From Clostridia bacterium (lineage in GTDB: Bacteria; Bacillota; Clostridia; UMGS1883), in the NCBI GenBank assembly GCA_017468215.1, contig JAFUJG010000174.1, positions 1 to 9,365 of the forward strand: 9,365 nucleotides of DNA. The letters are read 5' to 3'. The stretch's first letter is position 1. Every line of letters starts with the position of its first letter. The position numbers were made by a program, and so were the translations under genes. This document shows, piece after piece, positions 1 to 7,100 of the stretch. Under the pieces are notes generated by a model, which saw only the letters and a list, made by a program, of their open reading frames with translations, was not told where the DNA came from and did no database searches.

Positions 1-214
1 TCATCTTGCATGCAGCGCTGATTCTTGTAATCCAAAGTCTTCTGAAGTCTCTCTTTTTAAGCTTTCTACCTACATAAGCGTAGCTCATGGACTTCATAAC
101 AGCCTGGTTTGCTGTTCTGAAAAGCTTGGACTTACCGCCACGGTAACCCTTAGCAAGCTTTAAAACTTTTTTATGATGTTTTCTGGTGTTAAGTGCACCT
201 TTTACTCTAGCCAT
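1..214 (-). CDS. rplT: 50S ribosomal protein L20 (partial, N-terminal part)
   Basis: Encodes the first 71 residues of L20, a 50S assembly protein that binds 23S rRNA; the rest (the family is usually about 117-119 residues) lies beyond the left edge. The N-terminus begins [16 protein letters not shown] and continues with [15 protein letters not shown], the highly basic extension typical of L20. The ATG at 214-212 is preceded by a perfect AGGAGG (223-228) with an 8-nt spacer. It is the third gene of infC-rpmI-rplT, 19 nt after the rpmI stop. In Bacillus L20 represses this operon by binding the infC leader, and the leader seen here (1023-1149) suggests the same loop. The family assignment is secure; the autoregulation is inferred from relatives. 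Confidence 0.97.
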   Translation of the reverse strand, partial: MARVKGALNTRKHHKKVLKLAKGYRGGKSKLFRTANQAVMKSMSYAYVGRKLKKRDFRRLWITRISAACKM

Positions 215-233
215 TAGTTAATCCTCCTATCAA

Positions 234-431
234 TTATTTGTAAGGTATAAGCTTCTTGATAACTTTTGCGTTAGGAACGGAAGCGTAACCGCCTTTTCTG
301 AGTCTTCTCTTTCTCTTAGTGTCCTTCTTGTTGAGAATGTGACTTCTGAAAGCTTTAGCTCTCTTTACCTTGCCGCTCTTTGTAAGACTGAAGCGCTTAG
401 CAGCAGCTCTGTGTGTCTTTATTTTAGGCAT
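234..431 (-). CDS. rpmI: 50S ribosomal protein L35
   Basis: A complete 65-residue L35, the usual length (64-66), and a small very basic structural protein of the large subunit. It starts [14 protein letters not shown], the family signature, followed by a Lys/Arg-rich middle ([14 protein letters not shown]) and a short C-terminal tail ending KKLIPYK. The ATG at 431-429 follows a purine-rich AGAGGAGAGG ribosome binding site (436-445) about 4 nt upstream. It lies between infC (58-nt spacer carrying a small hairpin at 470-482) and rplT (19-nt spacer) and is almost certainly co-transcribed from the infC promoter. No internal promoter was seen. Confidence 0.98.
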   Translation of the reverse strand: MPKIKTHRAAAKRFSLTKSGKVKRAKAFRSHILNKKDTKRKRRLRKGGYASVPNAKVIKKLIPYK

Positions 432-469
432 AATACCTCTCCTCTCATAATCTTTGTGATTTATTATTC

Positions 470-482
470 ACGCCAAAGGCGT
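470..482. repeat. Small hairpin in the infC-rpmI spacer
   Basis: A perfect 5-bp palindrome with an AAA loop (ACGCC-AAA-GGCGT), preceded by ATTC, lies 3 to 21 nt after the infC stop codon. There is no T-run behind it, so it is not a convincing terminator. Its form (ATTCA followed by a short stem with an AAA loop) matches the right-arm units of the array at 1326-1398. It may be a solitary copy of that repeat or simply a processing or translational-spacing hairpin. Confidence 0.5.
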
Positions 483-489
483 AGAAAAC

Positions 490-999
490 TTATTTCTTGG
501 GTGACATGAACATAGCCATGTTCCTGCCCTCTAACTTGGGCTTTTTGTCAACGATGCCAACCTCAGCTGCACCTTCTGCAAACTTGTTTAAAAGTTCCTC
601 GCCCACAGCACTGTGGTGAACCTCACGGCCACGGAAACGTACAGTAACCTTAACCTTGTCGCCACCCTTTAAAAACTTGATTGCATTTCTTAACTTTGTT
701 TCAAAATCATGTGTATCAATAGAAGGCGAAAGTCTTACTTCCTTTGTATCTACAACCTTCTGGTTCTTACGGTTTTCCTTTTCACGCTTGCTTTCTTCAA
801 ACTTGAACTTACCGTAGTCCATAATTTTGCAGGTAGGAGGAACAGCTTTGGGTGCGATAAGTGCAAGGTCCATGTTTTCCTTAGCAGCAACCTCTAAAGC
901 ATCCTTAATGGGCATAATACCGAGCTGTGCGCCGTCTTTGCCTATTACTCTGACTTCCTTTTCACGAATTTCTTCGTTTATTAACAATTCCTTACTGAT
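490..999 (-). CDS. infC: Translation initiation factor IF-3, rare ATC start codon
   Basis: IF3 binds the 30S subunit, prevents premature 50S joining and discriminates against wrong start codons. The 169-residue product has the N-terminal domain (about 1-75, with PPTCKIMDYGKFKFE at 54-68), a Lys/Glu-rich linker (about 70-82) and the C-terminal domain (about 85-169, with KEVRLSPSIDTHDFETK and the terminal GRNMAMFMSPK). Start choice: a strong GGAGGTG (1006-1012) sits 6 nt before an in-frame ATC at 999-997, giving an N-terminus (initiator)SKELLINEEIR that matches Firmicutes IF3. No ATG or GTG lies at the expected place; an in-frame TTG at 1029 is upstream of the ribosome binding site and inside the attenuator T-tract, so it is unlikely. 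AUU/AUC starts on infC are the known basis of IF3 autoregulation. It is the first gene of infC-rpmI-rplT. Confidence 0.95.
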   Translation of the reverse strand: MSKELLINEEIREKEVRVIGKDGAQLGIMPIKDALEVAAKENMDLALIAPKAVPPTCKIMDYGKFKFEESKREKENRKNQKVVDTKEVRLSPSIDTHDFETKLRNAIKFLKGGDKVKVTVRFRGREVHHSAVGEELLNKFAEGAAEVGIVDKKPKLEGRNMAMFMSPKK

Positions 1000-1005
1000 A
1001 AAAAA

Positions 1006-1012
1006 CACCTCC
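1006..1012 (-). promoter_or_regulatory. Ribosome binding site that fixes the infC ATC start
   Basis: The minus strand reads GGAGGTG, a near-perfect anti-16S match, followed by TTTTTT and then ATC AGT AAG. The 6-nt spacer is optimal for the ATC at 999-997 and for no other candidate start codon, which is why infC is annotated from that codon. Confidence 0.85.
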
Positions 1013-1022
1013 AAAAATTTTG

Positions 1023-1060
1023 AAAACAAAAAATACGATGAAAGACAATTTCACCGCACT
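1023..1060 (-). terminator. Intrinsic terminator/attenuator in the infC leader
   Basis: On the minus strand a 12-bp stem can form: the 5' half at 1060-1049 (AGTGCGGTGAAA), loop TTGTC (1048-1044) and 3' half at 1043-1032 (TTTCATCGTATT), including G-U pairs. It is followed directly by TTTT G TTTT (1031-1023). It lies between the promoter and the infC start, so it cannot serve an upstream gene and fits an attenuator. Its 5' half also contains GCGG, TTGA and GGTGA segments complementary to leader bases around 1104-1130 (CCGC, TCACC, TCAA), so an alternative antiterminator fold is possible. The stem is A/U- and wobble-rich, so strength is uncertain. Confidence 0.65.
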
Positions 1061-1149
1061 CAAATAAAATTACCGGTACTTTTCCGGTCAAGCTATTAAC
1101 CCCAGACGCCATTTGCTTGAGGTGAGAAGCGGCTACTTCTGCTTTATTC
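1061..1149 (-). ncRNA. infC operon leader RNA (probable L20 leader)
   Basis: This is the transcribed untranslated region between the predicted start point (about 1149) and the attenuator. Read on the minus strand it holds three local hairpins in order: AGAAG-TAGCCG-CTTCT; ACCTCA paired with TGGGGT around a 13-nt loop containing GGCGTC; and ACCGG-AAAAGTA-CCGGT. In Bacillus and relatives a structured leader upstream of infC mimics the L20 site on 23S rRNA, and L20 binding promotes premature termination. The position, the hairpins and the downstream terminator fit that class (L20 leader). I could not run a covariance search, so the family call rests on context and structure. Confidence 0.6.
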
Positions 1150-1155
1150 CCGCAT

Positions 1156-1184
1156 ATAATACCATAACTTTCCCGCCCTGTCAA
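1156..1184 (-). promoter_or_regulatory. Sigma-A promoter of infC-rpmI-rplT
   Basis: On the minus strand a perfect -35 TTGACA (1184-1179) is followed by a 17-nt spacer and the -10 TATTAT (1161-1156). TGG immediately before the -10 makes it an extended -10 element. Upstream of the -35 the DNA is almost pure A/T (about 1189-1210), resembling an UP element, as expected for a strongly expressed ribosomal operon. The predicted start is near 1149, about 150 nt before the infC start codon. Confidence 0.88.
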
Positions 1185-1208
1185 TACCTTTTTTAAAAAA
1201 AATTAATT

Positions 1209-1398
1209 AAAAGCTTCGCTTTTGTGAATTGTGCCTCGCACATGAATTGCCTGTGGCATGAATAGCACTATGGGCATTTCGGAAGAAATTCCGTTTGCGG
1301 AATTTCTACATTAATGAATTTCAGCGAAATTCATTTCATGTTGCAAAGCAACAATTCATGGCAAAGCCAATTCATGCGAGCAAAGCTTGCAATTCATT
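1209..1398. repeat. Array of small hairpin units with ATGAATT/AATTCATG linkers
   Basis: About eight or nine short palindromes, differing in sequence but alike in form, are joined by a conserved linker. Left arm: AAAAGC-TTC-GCTTTT (1209-1223), GTGC-CTC-GCAC (1231-1241) and GCC-TGT-GGC (1249-1257), each followed by G/ATGAAT(T/A). A degenerate unit follows near 1265-1275. In the centre are two 9-bp stems, 1285-1306 (loop TTTG) and 1314-1334 (loop AGC). Right arm: GTTGC-AAA-GCAAC (1340-1352), GGC-AAA-GCC (1360-1368) and GCGAGC-AAA-GCTTGC (1376-1390), each followed by AATTCATG or AATTCATT. ATGAATT is the reverse complement of AATTCAT, so the two arms are in opposite orientation and the whole array can fold as one large branched inverted repeat. 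Stem changes are compensated on both sides. It has no ORF. It starts 24 bp from the infC -35 and ends 6 bp before the -35 of the next promoter, so it does not terminate either neighbour's own transcript. Confidence 0.85.
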
Positions 1399-1404
1399 TT
1401 TCTA

Positions 1405-1433
1405 TTGCATTTCCTTTTTTCCTGTTATATAAT
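1405..1433 (+). promoter_or_regulatory. Promoter of the regulator-aminotransferase operon
   Basis: A perfect -10 TATAAT (1428-1433) lies 17 bp after TTGCAT (1405-1410), which matches the -35 consensus at TTG only. The predicted start is near 1440, giving a leader of about 34 nt to the ATG at 1474. It is divergent from the infC promoter, with the hairpin array between them. No convincing operator repeat was seen, although Lrp-family regulators usually bind near their own promoters. Confidence 0.72.
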
Positions 1434-1473
1434 ATCTGTAATTTGGAGTTTTATATTGAAAGGACTTGATTTA

Positions 1474-1956
1474 ATGAACAAGGAATTGTTATCAATCTTA
1501 GAAAAAAACAGCCGCATAACTCCTAGTGAAATCGCCGTTATGCTCGGTACAACAGAGGATAGCGTAAAGGAAGAAATCAAAAAGCTTGAAGACGAAAAAA
1601 TCATCCTCGGCTACCGTACCCTCATTAACTGGGAGCAGGTTGAAAAGGATACAATCAAAGCATACATCGAACTTAAAATAACACCTCAGGCGGCAAAGGG
1701 TTTTGACCGTGTTGCCGAAAAAATTTATAAATACCCTCAGGTAAAGAGCCTCACTCTTATGAGCGGCGCTTACGACCTTCTTTTGGAGGTTGAGGGTGAA
1801 ACACTCCGTGATGTGGCTATGTTCGTTTCCGAAAAGCTTTCACAGATGGATTCTGTTATTGCTACAACAACTCACTTTGTTTTAACAACATATAAAAAGG
1901 AAAATGTTATTTTCCAGCATCCCGATACAGATCCCAGAGAGGTTATCACATTATGA
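1474..1956 (+). CDS. Lrp/AsnC-family transcriptional regulator (AlaR-like)
   Basis: A 160-residue regulator of the leucine-responsive/AsnC family. An N-terminal winged helix-turn-helix covers about 1-50 (LLSILEKNSRITPSEIAVML, then a recognition helix around 28-42), with a beta linker to about 60 and a C-terminal RAM effector/oligomerisation domain at about 62-140 (GAYDLLLEVEG at 98-108, TTTHFVLTTYK at 131-141). The ATG at 1474 follows AGGA (1461-1464) by 9 nt; the reading frame stays open further upstream, but that stretch overlaps the promoter and is not protein-like. It overlaps the aminotransferase gene by ATGA, so translation is probably coupled. The same pairing occurs in Bacillus subtilis alaR-alaT, where the regulator activates alanine synthesis. 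The effector here is inferred, probably an amino acid. Confidence 0.9.
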   Translation: MNKELLSILEKNSRITPSEIAVMLGTTEDSVKEEIKKLEDEKIILGYRTLINWEQVEKDTIKAYIELKITPQAAKGFDRVAEKIYKYPQVKSLTLMSGAYDLLLEVEGETLRDVAMFVSEKLSQMDSVIATTTHFVLTTYKKENVIFQHPDTDPREVITL

Positions 1957-3128
1957 TTAATTACGAAAATGTCATATCAAAGGTTGCAGGCAACATTCCG
2001 CCCTCGGGTATACGAAAGTTTTTCGACATAGTATCCGAAATGAAGGATGCCATTTCGCTTGGCGTAGGCGAGCCTGACTTTGTTACCCCCTGGCCTATCC
2101 GTGAGGCAGGAATACAGGCACTTGAAAGGGGTAAAACCCATTACACCTCAAATGCAGGTACAATTGAGCTCCGCCGTGAAATTGCCGGTTTTTTAAAAAG
2201 AAAATACGCTCTTACATACGACCCAAACAGCGAAATTATCGTTACAGTAGGCGGAAGCGAAGCTATTGACGTTACTCTCCGTGCCCTGTTAGAGCCGGGT
2301 GACGAGGTTTTAATCCCCGAGCCCAGCTTTGTATGCTACAAGCCCTGTACAGCCCTTGCAGGCGGTATCCCCGTGCCCATTGTTACAGAGGAAAAGGATA
2401 ATTTCCGCCTTACTAAGGAAAAGCTTTTAGAAAAAATCACACCTAAGACAAAGGTTTTAATCCTTCCCTTCCCCAATAACCCCACAGGTGCTATTATGGA
2501 AAAGGAAGACTTGGAGGAGATTGCCTCTGTTCTCCGTGACACAAACATTATTGTTTTGTCTGACGAAATTTATTCCGAGCTTACATATAACGGCAAAAAG
2601 CACGTATCCTTTGCATCTATTGACGGAATGTGGGAGAGAACAGTTACAATCAACGGCTTTAGTAAGGCATTTGCCATGACAGGCTGGAGACTGGGCTTTG
2701 CCGCTGCACCCCGCCCCCTTGCACAGGTAATGTACAAAATTCACCAGTATGCAATCATGTGTGCGCCCACAGTAAGCCAGGCGGCTGCTGTTGAAGCACT
2801 CCGCAACTGTGACGACGATGTTGAAAACATGTGCCGTGAGTACAATCACCGCCGCCGTATATTGGTTGATGGCTTCCGCAAGATGGGTCTGAGCTGCTTT
2901 GAGCCCGAGGGTGCCTTCTATGTGTTCCCTAACATTTCCTCCTTAGGCTATAGCAGTGAGGAATTTGCCCAGAAGCTTTTAGAGGAAGAAAAGGTAGCCG
3001 TTGTTCCCGGCAATGCCTTTGGTCAGTCGGGCGAAGGCTTTGTCCGTTGCAGCTATGCTTACAGTATTGAAAACATTAAGGAAGCTCTCCGCCGCATTGC
3101 AAGCTTTGTTGAACGACATAAGAAATAA
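1953..3128 (+). CDS. Class I PLP-dependent aminotransferase (AlaT/PatA-like)
   Basis: A cytosolic 391-residue fold-type I aminotransferase, full length for the family. Visible signatures are GVGEPDF (37-43), YTSNAGTIELR (64-74), PNNPTG (174-179), SDEIYSELTY (203-212) with Asp204 and Tyr207 expected to contact PLP, the Schiff-base lysine Lys238 in NGFSKAFAMTGWRLGF with phosphate-binding Arg246, and Arg365 (GFVRCSYA) for the substrate alpha-carboxylate. No catalytic residue appears lost. The ATG at 1953 overlaps the regulator stop (ATGA) and follows GAGAGG by 10 nt. The Lrp-type partner suggests an alanine or aromatic/aspartate transaminase; alanine is the best guess by analogy with B. subtilis alaR-alaT. 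Substrate cannot be fixed from sequence. It is followed by a strong terminator. Confidence 0.93.
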   Translation: MINYENVISKVAGNIPPSGIRKFFDIVSEMKDAISLGVGEPDFVTPWPIREAGIQALERGKTHYTSNAGTIELRREIAGFLKRKYALTYDPNSEIIVTVGGSEAIDVTLRALLEPGDEVLIPEPSFVCYKPCTALAGGIPVPIVTEEKDNFRLTKEKLLEKITPKTKVLILPFPNNPTGAIMEKEDLEEIASVLRDTNIIVLSDEIYSELTYNGKKHVSFASIDGMWERTVTINGFSKAFAMTGWRLGFAAAPRPLAQVMYKIHQYAIMCAPTVSQAAAVEALRNCDDDVENMCREYNHRRRILVDGFRKMGLSCFEPEGAFYVFPNISSLGYSSEEFAQKLLEEEKVAVVPGNAFGQSGEGFVRCSYAYSIENIKEALRRIASFVERHKK

Positions 3129-3135
3129 TAAAATA

Positions 3136-3180
3136 GAAAATGTTCAGGAATTACTCCTGAACATTTTCTTTTTGTTTTTT
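3136..3180 (+). terminator. Strong intrinsic terminator, probably bidirectional
   Basis: A perfect 14-bp stem (3136-3149 with 3155-3168; arms GAAAATGTTCAGGA and TCCTGAACATTTTC) with loop ATTAC is followed by TT TTT G TTTTTT (3169-3180). It begins 7 bp after the aminotransferase stop. On the opposite strand the hairpin is followed by a T-rich stretch (TATTTTATTATTT), so it can also end the converging operon, whose last stop codon is at 3204. Confidence 0.93.
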
Positions 3181-3203
3181 ATAAATATCTACAGCATTGA
3201 GCT

Positions 3204-4178
3204 TTATTCCGGGAGCATCTCCAACAATTCCGCTTTGTTTTTCCAGTCATTTTTCAAAAACCACATTTTCAGTCTCATAAGACTATCCCGTGCATATGAA
3301 GTTTTTCCGTAAAAAGAAACACCATGTCGGATAAACAGTACCAAAGCCTCCTCGGCATCCTCGTAAACGTGTAATCCTTGCATTATTTCCTCCTCAATAA
3401 GGGCATTCATTATAATGCAAATACCTTCAAACACATCTTTATCCAGTTTTTCCTTTCGCAGTTCACCAATCATATCGCCCTTTTCTGCACAGACAAGTGC
3501 CAGATATTCGTCACTCACGGTATTTGTACAGCCTCTTGACAAAATCCACCGTCTTATTTCTTCTGTTTCGGGGACAAGTTTGTTAACAGCATGAATTTTT
3601 CCCCATCCATGCATTCTTTCTGCCATGCCGAAAACTACCTCATTAAAATCCGGCAGACTACCCAATGCCCCGATACAATAAATCGTCAGTTCTTCATAAA
3701 GGCTCAAATACATCAGCTTATTTATCAGATTGTCGTCGTCATGCTCAAATAGGCTCATTAAAGAAACAGCCAATTTTACCATTTCCACTTCTCTGCTGTC
3801 AGTCAATGTCACTTCTGCATAGGTGTGCAGTCTTACCAAATTATAGCTGTCAATATCGTCGCACAGCAAGCTTATCAAAGGATTTACAATTCCCACACAG
3901 CGGTTTTTAACAACCAATTCTTTAATTTCATTTCTGACAGCTTTTTTTCTTTCATTGGAAAGCTCTGCATCAATTCCGAAAATTTCTTTTAAAAGCCCTG
4001 CTATTTTCTCCGCAGCATCATACTTTTCAACATTTTGGCAATGAAAGAGTACCGAGCCGTCCATTGCACCGGGTGCAAACCGCACTGCCGACTTTTCATC
4101 TTCTTCTATTTTGAAGTTTCTTGGCAACATTCCATATTTAACATTTTTCACAATCTGTTTTAATACTCCGTCTGCCAT
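3204..4178 (-). CDS. Conserved-looking protein of unknown function (324 aa)
   Basis: I do not recognise an experimentally defined family. The 324-residue product is acidic-to-neutral, mostly alpha-helical in appearance, with no signal peptide or membrane segment, so probably cytoplasmic. The N-terminus (IVKNVKYGMLPRNF, 9-22) and the central stretch GWGKIHAVNKLVPETEEIRR (191-210), then a Gly-Cys-Thr-Asn turn and YLALVCAEKGD (225-235), look like conserved cores; the repeated helical pairs suggest a HEAT-like superhelix. From memory, similar clostridial proteins carry the misleading name limonene hydroxylase; nothing here supports that chemistry. The ATG overlaps the addB stop (TAATG, 1 nt shared), with GAGGAG lying 14 nt upstream, so translation is probably coupled. 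It is last in rimM-trmD-addB and ends at the shared terminator. Confidence 0.85.
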   Translation of the reverse strand: MADGVLKQIVKNVKYGMLPRNFKIEEDEKSAVRFAPGAMDGSVLFHCQNVEKYDAAEKIAGLLKEIFGIDAELSNERKKAVRNEIKELVVKNRCVGIVNPLISLLCDDIDSYNLVRLHTYAEVTLTDSREVEMVKLAVSLMSLFEHDDDNLINKLMYLSLYEELTIYCIGALGSLPDFNEVVFGMAERMHGWGKIHAVNKLVPETEEIRRWILSRGCTNTVSDEYLALVCAEKGDMIGELRKEKLDKDVFEGICIIMNALIEEEIMQGLHVYEDAEEALVLFIRHGVSFYGKTSYARDSLMRLKMWFLKNDWKNKAELLEMLPE

Positions 4179-7100
4179 TATTGTATCTCATTCTCCTCTT
4201 TTATCATCTGCATCAAGGCATCTGCGTCGTTAAGCTTGTCGTTTGTTTTATAGCTGCAGCCGGGAAGCAGCGGGTCAAAGCCGCAAAGGGTTTTCATATC
4301 GCAGTATTTGCAGGCACTTTGTGTTGGATGAATTTCGTTCCTGCCTGCAAGTATTTCGCTGCAAAGCCGTTTAACGGTGCTTTTGGCGTGCTTTGAAATT
4401 GTCGAAAAGCTTTCTGCCGTTGCCACCTTGGAATATGCATCAAAAGTACCCTTGCTTGTCCTTTTTGCAGGGATAACATCGCTTCCCTGTGCGTAAAAGG
4501 CATCCATTGCGGTGAGGATTTCCTCGTCCTCAAGCACAAGGCCGTCCATTTTCATTTTTTTGAGGATTGCCGTTTCAACATCTGCCCCCTCTCTTATATC
4601 GCTGCGGTCAAGGACGGGGTCATCAATACGGAAATAAAGCATTCCCGCAGGGCGGTAATTACCTCCCTCGCAGATGGTGGTCAGGTAAATTGCCAGCTGC
4701 AGGTCAAGTCCGTAATAAATGTTCGACAGGGAAAATTTCTTCTCGCCTGATTTGTAGTCAATAATTCTGACAAAGCTGCCACGGTTTGTCTCGAGGATAT
4801 CGGCACGGTCAACCCTGCCACGGAGCACAGCCTTCTGCCCGTTGGGCAAATCAATGGTAAGCGGCTTGAAATCGCCGTTTTTGTCAAAGACAATTTCATA
4901 ACCCAAGGGCTCAAAAATGCCCTTTTTCATATGCTCGCAAAGTGCTGTTACGCTTCGCTTTGCAATCCTTTTAAGCCTTATGAACAAGTTACGTATTCTG
5001 GGCGAGGTTTCAATAAGGTGTTTGTTAAGCCCTCCGATAAGCTCCATTGTCAGCTCCTCGGTCTTTTTGTCGATATATTCCTTGTCAGCATCACGCCAAC
5101 TGATGCCGTCTTCCTTAAGGCCTTTGCCGAAAAGGTCCACAAATTCGTGCAGAAAGGTGCCGCTGTCTGCAGGGGTAACCTCTAATTCCTTTCGTTCTTT
5201 AAGGTTAAGTGTTACCGATGCAAAATACGAAAAGGGACACTTGGTGTAATTTTCCAGCCTTGATACGCTTGTGTTTATGCCCTCGCCGTAGCGTGAGGCT
5301 ATCAGCTCGCTGTAAATAAGCTCGGTACGGTTTTCGTAGTCGCTGTGCTTTTCAATTTCACGCACACGCTCCTTCCACTCGTCACTCTTGCGGTAGTAGT
5401 CAAGGGCGGTAAGCCATTCGTCGCCAATATCCTCGCCCTTTCGCATGGAGGAATACGCCACAACAAAGTCCTCATAGGTGCTTTGTGCACTGCCTATATA
5501 TTCCATGGGGTTGTCCTTTTTAAAGCCGTCTGTTTCGATACAGTTGGGGAAAACCCTCCTTACCCTTTTTATTACCGAGGAGGGGTTTGCACCGTCACGA
5601 CCTACAGGGTAGCTCACTAAAAGGTGGTCTGTGGCACAAGTAAGTGCGCTGTAAACAAGGCTTTCCTCCATGTATGCTTTGCCCAAGGTGTCGGGGGGCA
5701 GCTCAATGCCGTATCCTGCCAGCTCAAGCCTGTCGGCGTTGGTGAAAATGCCTGTGTCCTTAGGCACCGCAGGGAAAACGCCCTCTGCCGCACCTATTAT
5801 GATAACACATTTTGCACCATGGCCTCTTGCACGGTCAATGCTTCCTGCACATACGCAGTCTGCCGAGGATGGGATAACGCCAATCTCCACGTTTTCGATG
5901 CCTGAGGACAATATGTTAAGAAAGTCTTCCGCTGTGATGGTTTTGTCGCCAAAGGCATCACAAAAGCATTCTAAAACGCCTATGAGCAAATCGTAAACCT
6001 GCTTTGTACGCATAGCCTGGAGCATTTCGCCACGGTTTGAAAGAGATTGGGATATTTTTTCGATTTTTTCTTCAAGGGCACACTGCTGCAAAAACTCGTA
6101 AAATGCAACACACATTTCACGGCCTGTATGCTTGCCCTTTATTTTACCTTCCAGCTCAATAAGAGGCGTTATAAGCTTGAGCCTTGTGTCGTTTATCCTT
6201 CTGTAGTACGCCTCGTCCTTCTCCTGCTCCTTTATGCCCTCGGGCATCTCCCACCTTGTGTCACGCTTCCAGTCGCCGGAGCGTACACCCGATGATAGAG
6301 CATAGTTTTCTATCTCACATGCCGCCAAGGTGTCAATAGGAGCAAATGCCGTTTTCATAAAGCTGAAAATGTCGGCATTTTTCCAGCCGTTAGAAATAAT
6401 CCTTATTGCGCTCATGGCAAAAATAGCCGCCGCTTCGCCTGAAAGAGGCGTTTTTTTGTCCATGAACAAAGGTATGTCAAACATATCAAACACACGTGAA
6501 AGGCTTTTTTCGTAAGGTGCCATATCACGTGCAACTATGGCAATGTCACGGTAACGATAGCCATAGTCCCTGCAAAGAGCTTCGATATAGCGTGCTGCCT
6601 TTACAGCCTCGGAGTATTCGTCACGGGCACGGTGTACGCAAATGCGGTCTGTTTTGCCTTCAAATACCACGCTTTCGTCAAAAAAGCTATTTTCCAAAGC
6701 CTTCATCTCGTCAAAAGCGGTGTGCATTGCACCCTCGGTTTCGATAATTGTGCCAAGGGGCACACCCTTCTCGCTGCAAAGCCTTTTAAGGCGGTCAAGG
6801 CTTCGCTGTGCGGTGACAAATTCGTCTCCGCCGCCCGATGCACAAAGGGCAACGGTTACACTTCTGCACTTTGTGAGCATTTCGCCTATAACGGCGTATT
6901 CCAAGGGGGTAAACGCCTGGAAGGAGTCGATAAACACGTCTCTTTGTTTCATGTAATCGGTTGCGGCAATGTTTTTCCTTAAGCCCTCTAATAAATCGTC
7001 GGCATCACGGTAGCCCGACTTCATAAATTCGTCATAGGCTTCGCTTATTTTAACACAGTCGGCAAGCTTTTTCTTTAAAAGGGCGTTGTCGCTTTGTGCC

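Noticed and set aside
981..1184. Small minus-strand open frame across the infC leader
   Set aside because: It overlaps the promoter, the leader hairpins and the attenuator and has no protein-like features; the structures explain the sequence better.
1209..1398. CRISPR array
   Set aside because: The repeats are 7-8 bp linkers with palindromic inserts of 9-22 bp, not 24-40 bp direct repeats with unique spacers, and there are no cas genes.
1209..1398. Bidirectional terminator for the flanking genes
   Set aside because: Both neighbouring operons are transcribed away from this region, and the hairpins lack proper T-tails.
1387..1473. N-terminal extension of the Lrp-type regulator (hydrophobic segment before the ATG at 1474)
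   Set aside because: It would begin inside the hairpin array and run through the promoter; it has no ribosome binding site, and the family starts at the HTH, which matches the ATG at 1474.
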